Notes under the pieces: generated by a model
Database searches by the model: none
The model's input: only the letters and a program-made list of their open reading frames with translations
Told to the model about the DNA's origin: nothing
Made by a program: the position numbers and the translations under genes
Source: Tenrec ecaudatus
Taxonomy: Eukaryota; Chordata; Mammalia; Afrosoricida; Tenrecidae
Reading direction: 5' to 3'
DNA length: 64,000 bases
Assembly: GCF_050624435.1 (NCBI RefSeq)
Contig: NC_134535.1
Coordinates: 123,119,731 to 123,183,730 of the forward strand
Shown: positions 21,269 through 36,200 of the stretch, in pieces
Numbering within the stretch: the first letter of the stretch is position 1
Layout: each line of letters begins with the position of its first letter

Positions 21269-24200
21269 CTATTGAAGAGAGAATAAAGCCATTGTTAATA
21301 ATTGGTTGGGGAAAATATCTCTTTATTTTGCTCAGCTAACCTCCCCCTTAAATTATAAAAGTAATTCAACATTTCAAAATATTTCAAATGCCTTGACTCA
21401 CGAATCCTTGCGCTAACCATTATCTCTACAATGCAGAACTCTAATCTGTCAATCTCTGGAACAGGGAGTTCCAGACAGACTGGTTATAGATGAAGCACTA
21501 ATAATAAATTATCCCTCGAATTTCGCTTCTAGAATTCCTTTTATAGTTCCACATAGATGTGTTAGATTTAAAAAGTAAGATTAAGTTTACACCACCAGTC
21601 ACGTAATCTCGGTTGGTCTCATATCAAATTGCACACTGGTTGATTCACGAATATAGAAAGGCATAGGAGCCCAGGTGGTATAATGCTTCCCATTGGGCTG
21701 TGATTCCCAAGGGTGGCAGTGTGAAACCACCAACAGCTCCTAGGGAGAAAGACTTGGCTTTCTACTCCTGTAATGAATTACAGTCTCAGAAACCCAGTGG
21801 GGGCAGTTCTATCCTGTACTGTAGGATAAGTCAGCAGTGTTGTAATGACAATGAGTTGGTTTTTTGTTTTTTTTTTGACATGTCTATGATTTTATTCTCA
21901 TTCTTTAAAAAGAAAAAAAGGCAGAGGTGAGGGAGGATAGGGAGGGAGATAATGCCTAAACACTGTGAATGGGAATCAAGACTCCCAGACTTGGGTGTAG
22001 TCCCCCCTAACCCCAATCTCAACTCTCCAAGAGATTCCCACCCACACAATTTCCTATTAAGCAAGATACCCAGCAGTAAAGGTACAGTGGGGACAGTCAC
22101 TGAGATTTTGAACAGTGGGGATGGGAGGGGCAAAGTCCAAAAATAGGTATTGGTGGGTAAAAAGGGGATGAAATGAGGGTGAGACTAGACTCTGGGAGGA
22201 CAGAGTTGGGCAGCAAGAAGGGGAAGTGCGCCAGTCTGAGGGTGCCCCTCCTGACTGCTGCTGTCCACGGGTTGGTTTGCTTTGCTTTTTATAGTAGAGC
22301 ATAACAGTGCAAAATAATAAACCCTCTTAACCATAACCAAACACCTTAAGTGAATGAGTTGATGAGCCTGGGGCTCAGGACGACAGTCTGGGGTGACACC
22401 AAGCTCAAGTGGCATAACGGATTCCACAAGGACAATTTTCTACATCCTATTTTAGTGAGTGGGGTCTTAAAAGCTTAATTGGCCACCTAAGGTGCAACTA
22501 AGCAGCCTGCTGACAGAAACATTTTTTATCCGAAATGCAGGCTTTTGGTATGAAACAAGCATGTCACAATTGGAGCACCCTGGGACCGAAGGGCCAGCAG
22601 TGTCTCCGACAACATTGCTTCCTTTGTGTAGGCTTTCAATAATTGAAAATGCGGCAATGCATACAATTTTCCGTGGCTACTGTCATCTAAGTGAGGAGCA
22701 GATCCCTTCCTCATTGTCTGTTCTTAGGAAGCTCTGCTGAAACTTACTCAATTTGGGGGACCCTGCTGGCATTTGAAATACCAGGTCCATAGTTTCCAAC
22801 ATCACAGTAACACACACACTACCATGTTATGACCAACTGCCCATCAAGTGCTGGTCCAGCCAAATATTGTGTTTTGTTTTGTCTTAAGGGTGAGTAGACT
22901 GACGTGTATATGGTAGATGTACGTGTTCTCTATCTCAAAAGCTAGAGCTCATAGGGAGCAACTGGTGCCATTTTTTGAATCAGCATGGTTCAAATATACC
23001 CAGCAACAGGGTTAACATTTGAGACCCGAACATGTGTGCTGGCTAGTGCTATTGGTTTCTCCCTGTTTGGAGCACAGAAGAGTGAGGAGAACCAAAGAGA
23101 AATGGAAAGGTTCAGTCCAAAGCACTAAGAGAGCCCAGGCTCCCCAGCTTTAATTACTCAGAGAATCGAAGGACTAGATCAGGAGTTCTTCATTTGTGGG
23201 TTGTGACCCCTTTGGGGGTCAAATGACCCTTTCACAGAAGTCACCTAAGACCATCAGAAAAACATATTTCTGAGAATTTTAGAAACTGAGACACCACCAC
23301 TCTATCTGTCTCCAGGCAGGTCTGCTCACATGCAGATGCACCCACATAGGAGTACCCAGAGTGAAGACTGTTAACCATGCTACACCATGCTTCAAGACAA
23401 AATTTCATTTATTTGTAATTATCAATATTTCACAATATATAATTACATATTGTTTTTGTGATGAATCACTATGTTTAATTATGTCCAATTTGTAACAATG
23501 AAAATACATCCTGCATATCAGATATTTGCATGATGATTCATAACAGTAGCAAAATTACAGTTATGAAGTAGCAACAAAATAATTTTAAGGTTGGGGGTCA
23601 CCACCACATGAGGAACTGTATGAAAGAGTTGCAGTGTAAGGAAGGTGGAGATCCACTTCACTAGATAGTGTCCTGCAACCCCGGCTAATCTCTCTGAAAG
23701 TACTCACATTAGAAGTTCTTGGATAGCATGAGAAATAGCTGTGGAACCAAATTCAATATCATAAAGATCAGATTTAATGGTCTGATAGAGACGGATGGTA
23801 TTTCCCCCACCCCCAAAGTGCTATGACTCACATGTACAGCTCAAATTTCAGCCAGAACAATCAAAGGACCTAAATAGTGAGCAACACACAAGAGAGAAAC
23901 ACATTTCTTGGAATAATCAAAAAGCAATTAATGAGCAATCTTTTTCCTAGCTCGAAGAGCAGCATTTTCCCAGGAATGGGAAAGAAAAGACGGAAAAGAA
24001 CAACTGGAAATGGGAAACACATTTACCATTTATGCTGAAAATCTTAAGACTAGCAGAAGAACATTTTCAGATCTAATCCCAGGAGGATTCCTTCAGATTC
24101 CAAGGCCTCCTTCAACCATAGCAAGGTGGATGGATAGAGTGAAACCTTTGAGACTTTCATTTGCTGATGGGACATGACTCAAAAATTAGAAGAGACAGCT

Positions 24201-27200
24201 GAAAATAGCCATTAACAATTAGAATATAGCATAGATAAGTAAGATCATTGAAAGTACTAAGATGCAGTAGAGCACACAGAGGTCCATATGGTAGGCATTC
24301 CTGAGCTGAAATGGTCTGCCATTGCCCCTTTAGAGTCCGTCACTCATCTCGTTTTCTTTCTCTTTTTAATCTCATTACTATTGAGTCAATATCTCCTTTT
24401 CTATACTGGGAATAACAGAGTCAAGAGAAATGGGGTTGCTTCCATCATCAAACAGAAAATTTCAACATATCTCTTGAAGCATAATGTTGTCTGTGATAAA
24501 GTAATTTCTGTACATACAACGAAGTCCAGTTAAGACAACTATTATTAAAAGTTATGCACAAACCACTAAAGCTAGTGGTGAAGCGATTGAAGCATTCCAC
24601 CAACATCTTTAGTTTGAAATCGATAAGCTATGCAGTCAGGACGCATTGGGATTGGAATGCCAGTGTTGGGACAAAAGCACAGGGAACAGGAGCTGAACAG
24701 TAAGGCCTTGGTGATACAAATTCAGCTAGACATCATATGACAGAATTTTGAAAGATGGATGACTTCTTCATTGCAAATACGTTTGTTAAACAACACAAAC
24801 AAAATACACACAGGGGCTTCATGAAATGGAAAACACAGAAATCAAACTGAACACATGTATAGGAACAGAGGCATTCTGGCGGTATCGTGGGGACAGGTGC
24901 TGCTCTGTGAGAGAAGGACATGGCTCTCAACTCCTGTTCAGACTCCTGTGCAGACTCAGAAGGACAGCTGGAGAAGGTGCAGTAATGTGTTTTAATGAAA
25001 TGTGGACAGATCATGAAAATTAGAAAACCAAAATGGAAGAACACACTCTAACTGAAAAGATGCCAGTTTGAAAGAACGGAAGTAAAAATTCAAACCTCAA
25101 GTAGCAATACTGAAAGGTCCTATGGACCTAATACCGAACAAAAGAGGACTGCACCCAAAAGAAGTGGACAACGTGTGACCATTTCTAGAGGTGACACATG
25201 GTCCAGAACCATTAGTACTGACAAAAGAAGTCCACGTCACACTGCAGGCATTAGCAAAAGATAAGATTTCATGGATTGATGGAATATTGATTGAATTGTT
25301 TCAATCAGACGAAGAAGCACTGGAAGCATTCACTTGCTTATGCCAATGAATCTGCCCAACCGACTGTGAAAGCTGTAAGAGACTGGTATTTGTACACATT
25401 CCAAAGTGAAGTAACCCAACACCTGTGAAAATTATTCACCATACTATTTATATCATATGCAAGTAAAATATGCCCCCTGAACTTTTCTTTTTTTTAATTA
25501 TTTTATTAGGGGCTTATACAACTCTTATCACAATCCATACATACATCAATTGTATAAAGCACATTTGTACATTCATTGTCCTCATCATTCTCAAAACATT
25601 TGCTCTCCACCTAAGCCCCTGGCATCATCTCCTCATTTCTTTTTTTTTTTAATCATCTCCTCATTTCTTCCCCTCCCTCCCCACACCCGTCTCCTTTATG
25701 AACCCTTGATAATTTATAAATTATTAGTTTGTCTTATCTTGCCCTGTCTGATGTCTCCCTTCACCCACTTTTCTGTTGTCTGTTCCCCAGGGAGGAGGTC
25801 ACATGCAGATCCTTGTAATCGGTTCCCCCTTTCCAACCCACTCATCCTGAACCCTCCCATTATTGCCACTCACACCACTGATCCCGAAGGGATCATCTGC
25901 CCTGGATTCCCTGCATTTCCAGTTCCTACCTGTACCAGTGTCCATACTCTGGTCTAGCCAGATGTGTAAGGTATAAATGGGATCATGATAGTGGGTGAGG
26001 AGGAAGCATTTAGGAACTAGAGGAAAGTTGTATGTTTCATCGTTGCTGCACTGCACCCTGACTGGCTTGTCTCCTCCCTGAGACCCTTTTGTAAGGGGAT
26101 GTCCAGTGTTCTACCCCCTGCACTTTTCCTGGAGATACCACAGTACCACGTCAATGAGTGGAGCAGAGTAGTAAGTACCTAACCCATATCCCTGTTCCCC
26201 AAATCCACTTATTATGTTGTCTTTGAATAGTGGACATATCAGATGTTAAACTGATATGAACAGCTACTAGGCCAAGAAATAAGGCAAGTAAAGTAGGTTT
26301 CATTTTGGTACATGTATGTGAGAGAATATTTTCCTGGTAGGTAAATGTATGCATGTATGTGTTTCTTCCTGTTGCAGTCCTCCATGTTTGTGGTGTGTGT
26401 GTGCATGCACGCATTTGTGTGCATGTGTGTGTACGTATGTATGTGTGTGTGTGTGTTTGTGTGTGTTTTAAATGAATTTGTCTGTCACTAAATGCTCCAA
26501 AAACACTTCAGTTTACTTTTCCACCTTTTTGAGCCACTCAGATGAATACTTAGTTCTGAGGAGTCCAGAATCTGGAGGGTTTTGTTTTTTGCACGGAGAC
26601 ATTTTCATTTCATTTTCCCCATTAAACCCTCCGTTTTTTGCTGCTCACCCCCCACCTCCCTCACTGACCTCCTTTTGCTAAAGGTCACTCAACAGTAGTT
26701 ACAGCCAGACATTGTAAGGAGCTGACAGCAATTCAAGCTGTGTTCAGAAGAGAAGGTGACACCATGGATTTCACAGCTCACCTCAAATGGATTTTGGTTA
26801 AAAGCAGAGATCGATGAGAATACACGTATGTTTTATTGACTACACAAAAGCATTTGACTGTGTAGGCTACAATAAACTATGGGTAACATTGAAGAGAATG
26901 GAATTTCTAGAACCCTTAATACAATCATTCAGATCCTGTACATGGACTATGCGTTGATTATAAATATAAAATTATTTATAAAATACTATATTGTTGGTGA
27001 TTTATTCTATGAGAGATTTATTCAGACAGCTCTAAAAGTTCAAGGACAGATTACAAAAGAACTGCTCTGAATCATCAAAACTTTGAAATTAATAGGGAAC
27101 ACATAAGAGCTGAATTTTCATCTTAGATAATATATCTTGTCTAACGTCATCATTTGAATTTTTTTATTTTAATGGATTTGTATTGTATTTGAACATATTT

Positions 27201-30200
27201 TAAACAAAATAGCTCTGACACACTCTTCAGTATATTCTTTATCTCAAAGTCTTAGCTCCTTAAGTTAGATCAATAGGTTAGACAATAAGTAATATTTAAT
27301 AGCACAATAAGAGTAAAGGGAAAATGACACAATAGCATCATTAAATGGTTACCACATAGCCATGGCTTCCAATTGTTGTTTTAACAATGACCAAAAACTT
27401 AGTGGCTTTAAAAATGCAAGATCTTACATTTACAGATAGGAGAATCGAAATGAGTTTTCCAGGGCCAAAATTAAGGTGAATGCAAAGCTATGTGTCTTCT
27501 ACAACTTTTAAGGGCAAATGTGTTTAAATTTTCTAGATTCTAGAGGTACCCTGCTTTGCTTGGTTTATGGCCACACCACTTTGACTTGTAATTTTGTCTT
27601 GGTAAAAGACTCTTTCTTTGACTCTCCCCTCCTTCTTCCTTAGGCCTATAAGGACCCTTGTGATTATACTTAGCACATCAGGATAAATCCCTACCTCAAG
27701 ATCTTTAGGACAATCACATGTTACGTTAACATGCACAGGCTTGAGAGATTAGAAGTTGATCAACTGGGGACAATTATTCTGCTTACTACTCATAAGAATA
27801 AGACTAATTTTCCTGTTTAACTATTTGAATATAGTTTTAAATATTTTATTATAAAAATACACCCATGAAGTACATTGATGATGTAAAACAAATTTCCAAT
27901 CTCAATCTATGGCTGAGATAAATTTGGTTTACTTTTTTCTGTTTTATATTTCATAACTTTTCTTTGAACAATAAAACATATTACAAGAATCATAATTTTT
28001 AAAATTTATAACAATAGCTTGAATAAACATTTGGAACTTTGAAAGTAGAAGACTATATATTGTCCAATCCACCTTGCCATATAAAGGGTAAATAATATTT
28101 GACCAAGGACAACTGCTGTTTTTTCAATTCGTTCTGATTTGAAAGTCAAATCAGAATCGTCAACATAGCTTTGAATACCCAAGTCAAAATATCCATCATT
28201 AAACTCAATTTTACTAGTTTCTGTCACGTCAATTCCAATTCCTGGAAAGCCCATGTATATCATACCAGATCTGTGCTCTGCAGTAGCTGATTTTTCTGAA
28301 TTAGAGCACCAGGCCTCTCTCCCAAAATTCCTTTGGACGAACTTCAATATCCAACCTATTACTTAGCAGCCAAGTTTGTACCATGCAGGGACAGTTAAAA
28401 TGCTTTTCATTGTTTTTAGTGTTGTTGAACAGAGTTATTTCAGAGTTAAATGTGGGAATGTAAAGATATTTATGACAACAATTCGACAATGCACAGATTA
28501 TCAAATCCAATTGCCTTTAAGAAGGACTCACAGCTTTTGATCCAGTGGAGAACCATCCACCCAAGTCCATGACTTTTTTGGGGTGGTAATATGAAGTCCA
28601 ATCCACACATAATTTGGTTGCATCATATATTTCTGTATAAAATCCTAAAAAATGGGTGAAAATAGCAAATGAATAGACTATTTTAAAAGCTCAAATGCAA
28701 TGAGATTTTAGAAATATATTGAAAAATTAGTTTCCCTGGGTACTCTTCTAGTAATCAACTAATTCAAATTGTACTTAAAGCAAAATAAATATCCAAAACG
28801 AATCCTTTCAAAATGAATAGAAGGTATTCAAAACCAAGATTAGAATGAGTCAAGTGTGGTAGTTACATAATCATTTGTCAGTATGAGAGGATTAAGAGTG
28901 AAGGAGTAGAGTCTAGTCTGTCAATCAGGTCATAGCCAATGAAGCCTTTGTATGGGCATGGCCTTCTCCTGAGGATTCTGGGAACTCCTGTATTCCTCCT
29001 TGGAGGCGGGAAACACTCTCTGTTGGCTCACTCCCTGAGAGATCTTGCAGCTGACAAGACACATGGAGACAGACTGATGACAGCCAGAGCCTCACAGCTG
29101 AAGAAGACATGTGGAGACCCCTGCCAGCACTGAGATGCTTATAACACCACTGGATCCACAAGACTTCCCACCCACTGGCCTGTGGTCTTGCTGCATTCAG
29201 CAACATTGCATATGTTTCGTGAGTCCGAAGAGGACTTTATAGCTTGGTATCGAACATATGGGCTAATATCGGACTTATGGACTTGATCTGGACTTGGCTG
29301 AGACGTTTTCTCAAAATTCAATTGCTCTTGAATATAAAATTCTTTGTTATACACATATGTGTGTCCATTATTATGTTTCTCTACCTGGACTCACACAGTC
29401 AAGTTAGGCATTTACTTTGAGTACAAACTTTTTGAAATTATCATTTAAATAAGGATGGGAAGATGTTTGTGTAAAGAGACGTTTTAATGGAAAGAAACTA
29501 ATGTCCTTATAATGATTCTAAGCCACGTACCATTTCAAGTTGATCTTGTATTATTAGCAGCTGAGATTTTTTTCCCAAACAATGCTTATAGCTGTTACTC
29601 CAATTTTTCAATTCATTAGAGAACCAGTAATATTTTTCTTGATATTTTACCCATTCTGCTGAGCAAAAGTCTATGAAAACATGAGAAATTGGGTAGGCAA
29701 CATAACTATATTAGATATGAAATCAACAGAAAGAACACATTTTATGTATTGCATTAGTAAGTGGATTTATAGTAAAATCACTTATGAGAAAACATTAAAT
29801 CCTGCTATATTCTCCAAATACAAATAATAATCTACAAGAATTACAAACTTTAATTTACTTAAAAAAATTAAAATGCTGATAAATGATATTTGGACAGGCC
29901 ATGAAATACAGTGGCTAATATAATGACCACAATCATGTGAACCACTTAAATTGCCATATATACTTGTATATAAGCCGAGGTTTTTCCAGCACATTTTTAT
30001 GCAGCTTTTGTGGTAAAATTAGGTGCCTTGGCTTATATTTGTGTCAGTTTATATTCAAGTATATTTGGTATATGTTATACTAAGGCTACTTAAGAAATTA
30101 GATGAAATATTATCTATAATGCTAAGAATTTTTCCATATAAAGTTGTAGAACCTCTCTTTTCATTTTTTATGTATCTGCTTTAAACTCTTGATAGTTTTA

Positions 30201-33200
30201 AAAAGTCAGGGTTAATAATAGATGTGTTTTTTATGTATTTTTTATCTTTCCCTACATTCAAGACACCCAAGCCATTGAATTTCCTTAAATTAATACCATG
30301 TCATTTCTAAGAGAAATTACCTGATTTTTTGGTATAATCTGAAGAGAAGCGGTATTAACAAGATCTATACGCGATAAAGAATTGCTACTAAACATGATGA
30401 AGAAATCAGATGGCGCCAACCTGTGAGAAAGAATAGTGTCTAGAATCTTAAAGGTTTGTCTCAAACAAGCAACCATCTAAGTGAGAGTCAACTAAGTCCA
30501 CGTGGAAGAAACACATCAGCCGATAGGATGAAGGAATTGTGAATAATAAAATTCAAATCCAAAAAAAATTCCAAATCCATACTAGTGAATTGTATCAGAG
30601 CTTAATTTATAAACATCTGGTTTGCAGAAGACTATGAAAACCCATAGTCGTGACAGTGGAAGCCCAAAATCCATTTTCAGGTTTCCTATGCAAATTAAGA
30701 CTTTTGTGAATTCCCTCTGTTCATCGTCCATAGCCTAGCTATCAGGCAAAGATCACTGTATAGTCAATTATAACAGATGTAGTTAGTTTAAAATACATCA
30801 TTTAATCATCCTTTTAACACATTTTAAAGTTGTTTCAGCTTTCAGTATTTTCTGCTTTCTTTTTAAATGAGGCTTTTTTCAGTTTTATTTTGTCAGTGTT
30901 GCTGGGTTGTTTTTTTGTTTTTTAATTATTTTTGTTTCTATGACTTTCTGTATATGAAACCTAGGAGCGATAAATCTACAGAGATAGTACCTGAATTAAT
31001 AATTATGTAGAAGAATGTCAGGGGAGATTGGCGGGAAAAGAGAACTAACAACAATGAGTAGGAAAATTAAGGAAATGTTCAAAAATTGATTGTGGTGGGT
31101 GCATGCACAATTCTTCTAAATATGACTGAACTATTTAACTGTAGGATATGTGAACCATAGGCCAATACAAATATTAAAATAAGGAATTGTTACTAGGATT
31201 CCATTTTATACATGCACAAATTTATTCTGAGCAAAACAGACTTAAATACATCTTTGTCATTGTGTTCGCCTGGGTTGACTAGAGAAACAAATCCAGAGAC
31301 ACTCATAAGTAAGAAGAAGTTTTATATAAAAGAGCAATTGTATATTGAGAAACCACCCCAGTCTGTCCAGATCAAGTTCATAAGTCCAATGTTAGCCCAT
31401 ATGTCCAATACCAGTCTATAAATTCCTCATGACAACAAATGCGGAAGATTGCAGGCCAGTGAGTGGAAAGTCTTATAAATCCAGCAGCAGTGAAAGCATC
31501 TCAGCGCTTGCAGGTGTCTCCACGTCCTCCTACAGCTCCAGAACTCTGGCTCCATCAGCCTAGCTCTTTGTATTTTGTCAACAGGAAGACGAAGCAGAGA
31601 GAGTGTGTCTGGCCTAAAGTGAGCTATTTATTTACTTTGTGCATCCACATGAGGTCACCAGATTGACAGGCTACACTCTGCCCCTTCCTCAAGTTGACAG
31701 TAGATTATGTAACTGCCACAGTCATCAATGGATGGCTACAGACACATTCTCTCTTACTATTCGTTGCTCTTTTATTCTTGCTTTAATGTGCTTTTGAGGC
31801 AGCTCTGACCCATAGTACCCCTTTGCAGAGCAGAACAAAACTCTGGTTTTACTGCCTGATCCACAGCCATTCTCACAATTGTTGTTCTGTTGGAGTCCAT
31901 TGCTGCAGCCATTGTATCAATCCATATCAATGAGGTTTTATTTTTCTTTGACCCAATACTTTACCAAGGAACTGCTCTCTCTTGATAACATGTTCAAAGT
32001 ATGTGAGATAATGTCTTGCAATTGTTGTTTCTATGGAGAATTTTGGCTGTATATTTTTTTCAACACAGATTTGTTTGTTTTTCTTGCATTCCATGTTACT
32101 TTGAATATTCTCCCTAACACCATAATTGAAATGCATTAATTCTTTAGCCTTTCTTATTCAATGCCTACTTTTCCCAAGAAGATGAGGCAACTGAAAATAC
32201 AACATCTTAAGTTAGGAGTATCTTAAGTCTCATAGCAATATTCTAGTTTTTCAGCACTTTAATGAGGTCTTGGGAAAAAATTTCCCAAATGCAGTTATGT
32301 TGCTTGATTACTTGACTGTGTTTAAACAAGCATGATTTGTGGATTTAAATAAAATAAAATCCTTAACAACTTCAATCTTTTCTACATTTATCACAATCAT
32401 GTCTGTTGGTCCAGTTATGAATATTTTCATTTTCTTTGCCCTGAGTTGCAATCCACACTGAAGAATGCAATCTTAGATTTTTTTACCATCAACTATTCCA
32501 AGTCCTCCTTGCTTTCTGTGAGCAAGGTTAGGTCAAAAAGAGGTGCACTGAAACCAGTGGTACTTTAAATTCTATACTATTGGCTAGATTTATTATGTCA
32601 TTTTTAGAATTACCAAATGTCCTATGGAGGTTGTTTATATTATTTCTCAAGAAATTGATAATACTTCCCCTAAAGTGGACCAGGGTTATATTTGGTCCAT
32701 AGATATACATAGACTGTAGATAAATAAGTGAATTTTGAGCTTGATATTAATTTTAAGCCCTAACCTAAGAAAAATTAATTCTTATGATGTGGCCCTGCTC
32801 AATTCTTGCATTCATGAGTGACTACTGAAAATATGGGCACTATGACAGCGTATGGTGAAGAAATGTGATTGTGCCCAGTCATTAGAATGAATAGTGTCTG
32901 GGATGGCAAAGGCTTGCCTTAAAACAAGAAGCCATTTTTATGAAGTGTCAGATAAGTCCACAAGAAATAAGCACATCACCAGTGTGATCAAAGGATTGTT
33001 AGTAACAAAATCCGAGATCAGGGGAGTGAAGGGAAGACTGTATTAGAGCTTAACTCCTGAGCATCTGGTTTGCAGAAGGCTATGGATGACAGTGAAAGCC
33101 TAAAATTCATTTGGAGAACCCCTGCATGGATTAAGCTTCCATTGAATTCCCTCAGGCCATTGGCCACAATTGCTGATAGTCTTGTCCTCCACCAGATCGC

Positions 33201-36200
33201 TTTGGAAAGTGAATCATTATATACATAGTCAAGTTAAAACATAATATCTTACTATTTCCCCTTTGACCCATGTTTACTTTTGTAGGTATTATTATTTTAT
33301 GTTTTCTTTTGGAATGAGGTTTTCCTCTTCTATTTTGTTGTTGCTGTTATTGACTTTTTGGGGTATATTTTTAATATGAAATTAGGTAAATCTATAAAGA
33401 CAATAACTAAATAGTTTCGTAGGTTATGGCCAGGAAGATTGGGAAAATGGGAATCTAATAATATATACAAAATGAATCCATCCTAAGATTGAGTGTGATA
33501 ATTATTACACTACTGTTTTAATATATTTGAATCAATGGTATGTGACTATGTGGATTACAAGTCAATGAAACAATTTTTTAGAAAGTTACCGTAAAATGGT
33601 GGCTTCTGAAGGGATCATATGGGCTAGATAAAGTCAATACAAAGTTGTCAGCTCAGAAAGTTAGAGACTGTTCCCTATTTCAAAGGGGTAGTCTTGAAAA
33701 ATATTTTCTAAAGGATATTTGATGACCAAGGTGGGGGGATCTGGGGCTTATTATGGAGAATTTTAAGGAAATTTAAAATTTCAGTAATGGGGGGGCATAG
33801 AATTACACAAAATAATTTGTTTTGTTTTCCTTTATGACAATGTACCTCTTCATTTAAGAGTAGCAAAGAATGTATTATGAGCATTTCATTGGGAAAATTG
33901 ACCTCATCTTGTCTACAGGTTTGATATTGCTCCCTCAGATTCTTTTCCCCACACTCAAAGAGAGTTTCAAACGAAAATGATTTGGAATCCTCATGGATGC
34001 CAAAACTGCTAATTAGATGTGGTGTAAGCAGAAGAGTGCAGAGTTCTTACACAACCGTTGGAAGTATGCAGACCTATCTGGAGAGCAAGAAGAATCCATT
34101 GCTTCATATTTTAACATTTTTGTTTTATAACGTTTTCTATTATTTCTTAGGCAAGCCTTTTAATTGACTCATATATACACAAATTGTGGTATAAGGCACA
34201 TAACTTAATATTGACCATTCTGATCACTTAAGAATGTATGATTCAATAAAGTTTAGTACATCCATGATATTGTGAGACCATTATTTTACATTTTTTCAGT
34301 GTAAAGAAAAATTCTACACCTATTAAGTAGCCACTTCTCATTTCTTCCTCTCCACTACCTGTCCTAACACCCGCTCTTTTTTTGTCTCTGGGGATTTGCC
34401 TATGATGCACATTTCACAAAAATGAAATCATAAAAGATGTGACCTTTTGTGCCTGACTTTTCACTTAGTATAGTGTTTTTAAGGTTCATTCAGATTGTGG
34501 CATATATCACTTCTTCATTTCTAATTGTGGCTGAAAATATGGACATACTCTGTTTTATTTTAATCCAGTCATTATTAGCTAATAGATATTTGGGTTAATT
34601 CAACTGTTGATCATTATGAATATTATGGCAATCACTATTTAAATAACAGACTTATAGTCTTTCTATTATGCATCCAATATCTAGATTTCCTCAGAGACAG
34701 TCATTTTTTTTCTCCTATGTATGATCTGTACATATAATATCCATGCATACATACAATAATATGAATGTAGCAAATGTCACTTCAGCAAAGGTTAATTTCA
34801 TGTTGTATCCATTTTACTTTAATTTTTTAATGGGAAAAATGACATAAGTAGCTTAAAGTTTATTATACAATATGTTGTTGCTGCTGGTGTTGTTGTTAGG
34901 TGTTATTGAGTTGTTTCTGACTCTTAGTGACCCAATGTCCCATCAAACAAAACACTGCCCAGTCCTGCACCATCCTCACAAACTTTAGGCTTGAGCCTAT
35001 GTTTGCAGCCACTGTGTCAATCCATCTCCTTAAAAGTCTTTATCTTTTTCATTGATCCTCTCCTTTACCAAGCATAATGTCTTTTTCCAGGGACTGACAA
35101 CATGCGTAAAGTTTATGTAATAAAATCTCACCATCTTTGATTCTAAGGAGCAGACTGACTACCTCATTCCAAATAAGACAATATGCATAATATGCAGACC
35201 TGCTCTAAAAATGATTTAATGGTATATATGATTCCATGTTTTTCCCATCATTGCTTCCTTACCTTGGAAAGGTCTAATTATAGTGATACATAACATGATG
35301 AGGAATTAGTTTGTCACACAGAAAAATATTTGTTAAAGTTGTAATATTTCAACTGGTTTTGGATATGTACATAGTTGTAGGCAGTCCAAAAGAAGAGCAC
35401 CAATAAATAAACCATAATAAACATATATTTTTTCATATATGACAAAGGTGATAACACAAACTATGGATTAGAGAAGATTGTATGATTAATAAATATAGTT
35501 ATTTAATCTGACATTCATCTAATGCCATGCAATGTAATAAATATCCCAAGGCTTAAAACATTATCTGTTTTTCAAAAATGAGCTATAAAACAAAAGAATG
35601 TAGAGAAAATATCATTAAAAACTGTATGATAGGAAATTCTAAACTTCTAATCCTAAATTATTAAAGGAAATAGTAAATAAAAGGTTAACAAAGGACTTAT
35701 TTACATAGTGCCTCATAATTAAAATTAAATTTCTATATATATAAAAACTTGATTTTAAATTCTATGAGGGGAAAGAATATTTCTTATATTTGTTTGTTAC
35801 TTATAGCTCCAGTTCCCCCTGCAAAAGGAAAAAAGATATTTATCAATTGTTTTATGTAAGAAGCAGACAATATAAAAACCTTCATTGATCAACTTGATTG
35901 AGTGCATATTCGTTGTTTATGTGTCCAGTACGCCTAAGGAATCCATAGGAGTAATTCTAGTATAGACTAAAGACTGACATACTGATACCTGTTGGACGTG
36001 TAGCTCTTGAAATATAGGGGTCTGTGGCCTTACAACTTATATTTCTTCTGACTTTACTGTTCACTTTCAGGTTTCCAAATTCCTCTTGCGGGGTGAGTCT
36101 TGAACTGTTTCCATATTGGCATTTTAGTAACACTCCTTGAGAAACTTGAAAAATAGAATTATTTAACATCGGATAAATATCTTCGCTGTAGCCTATCTCA

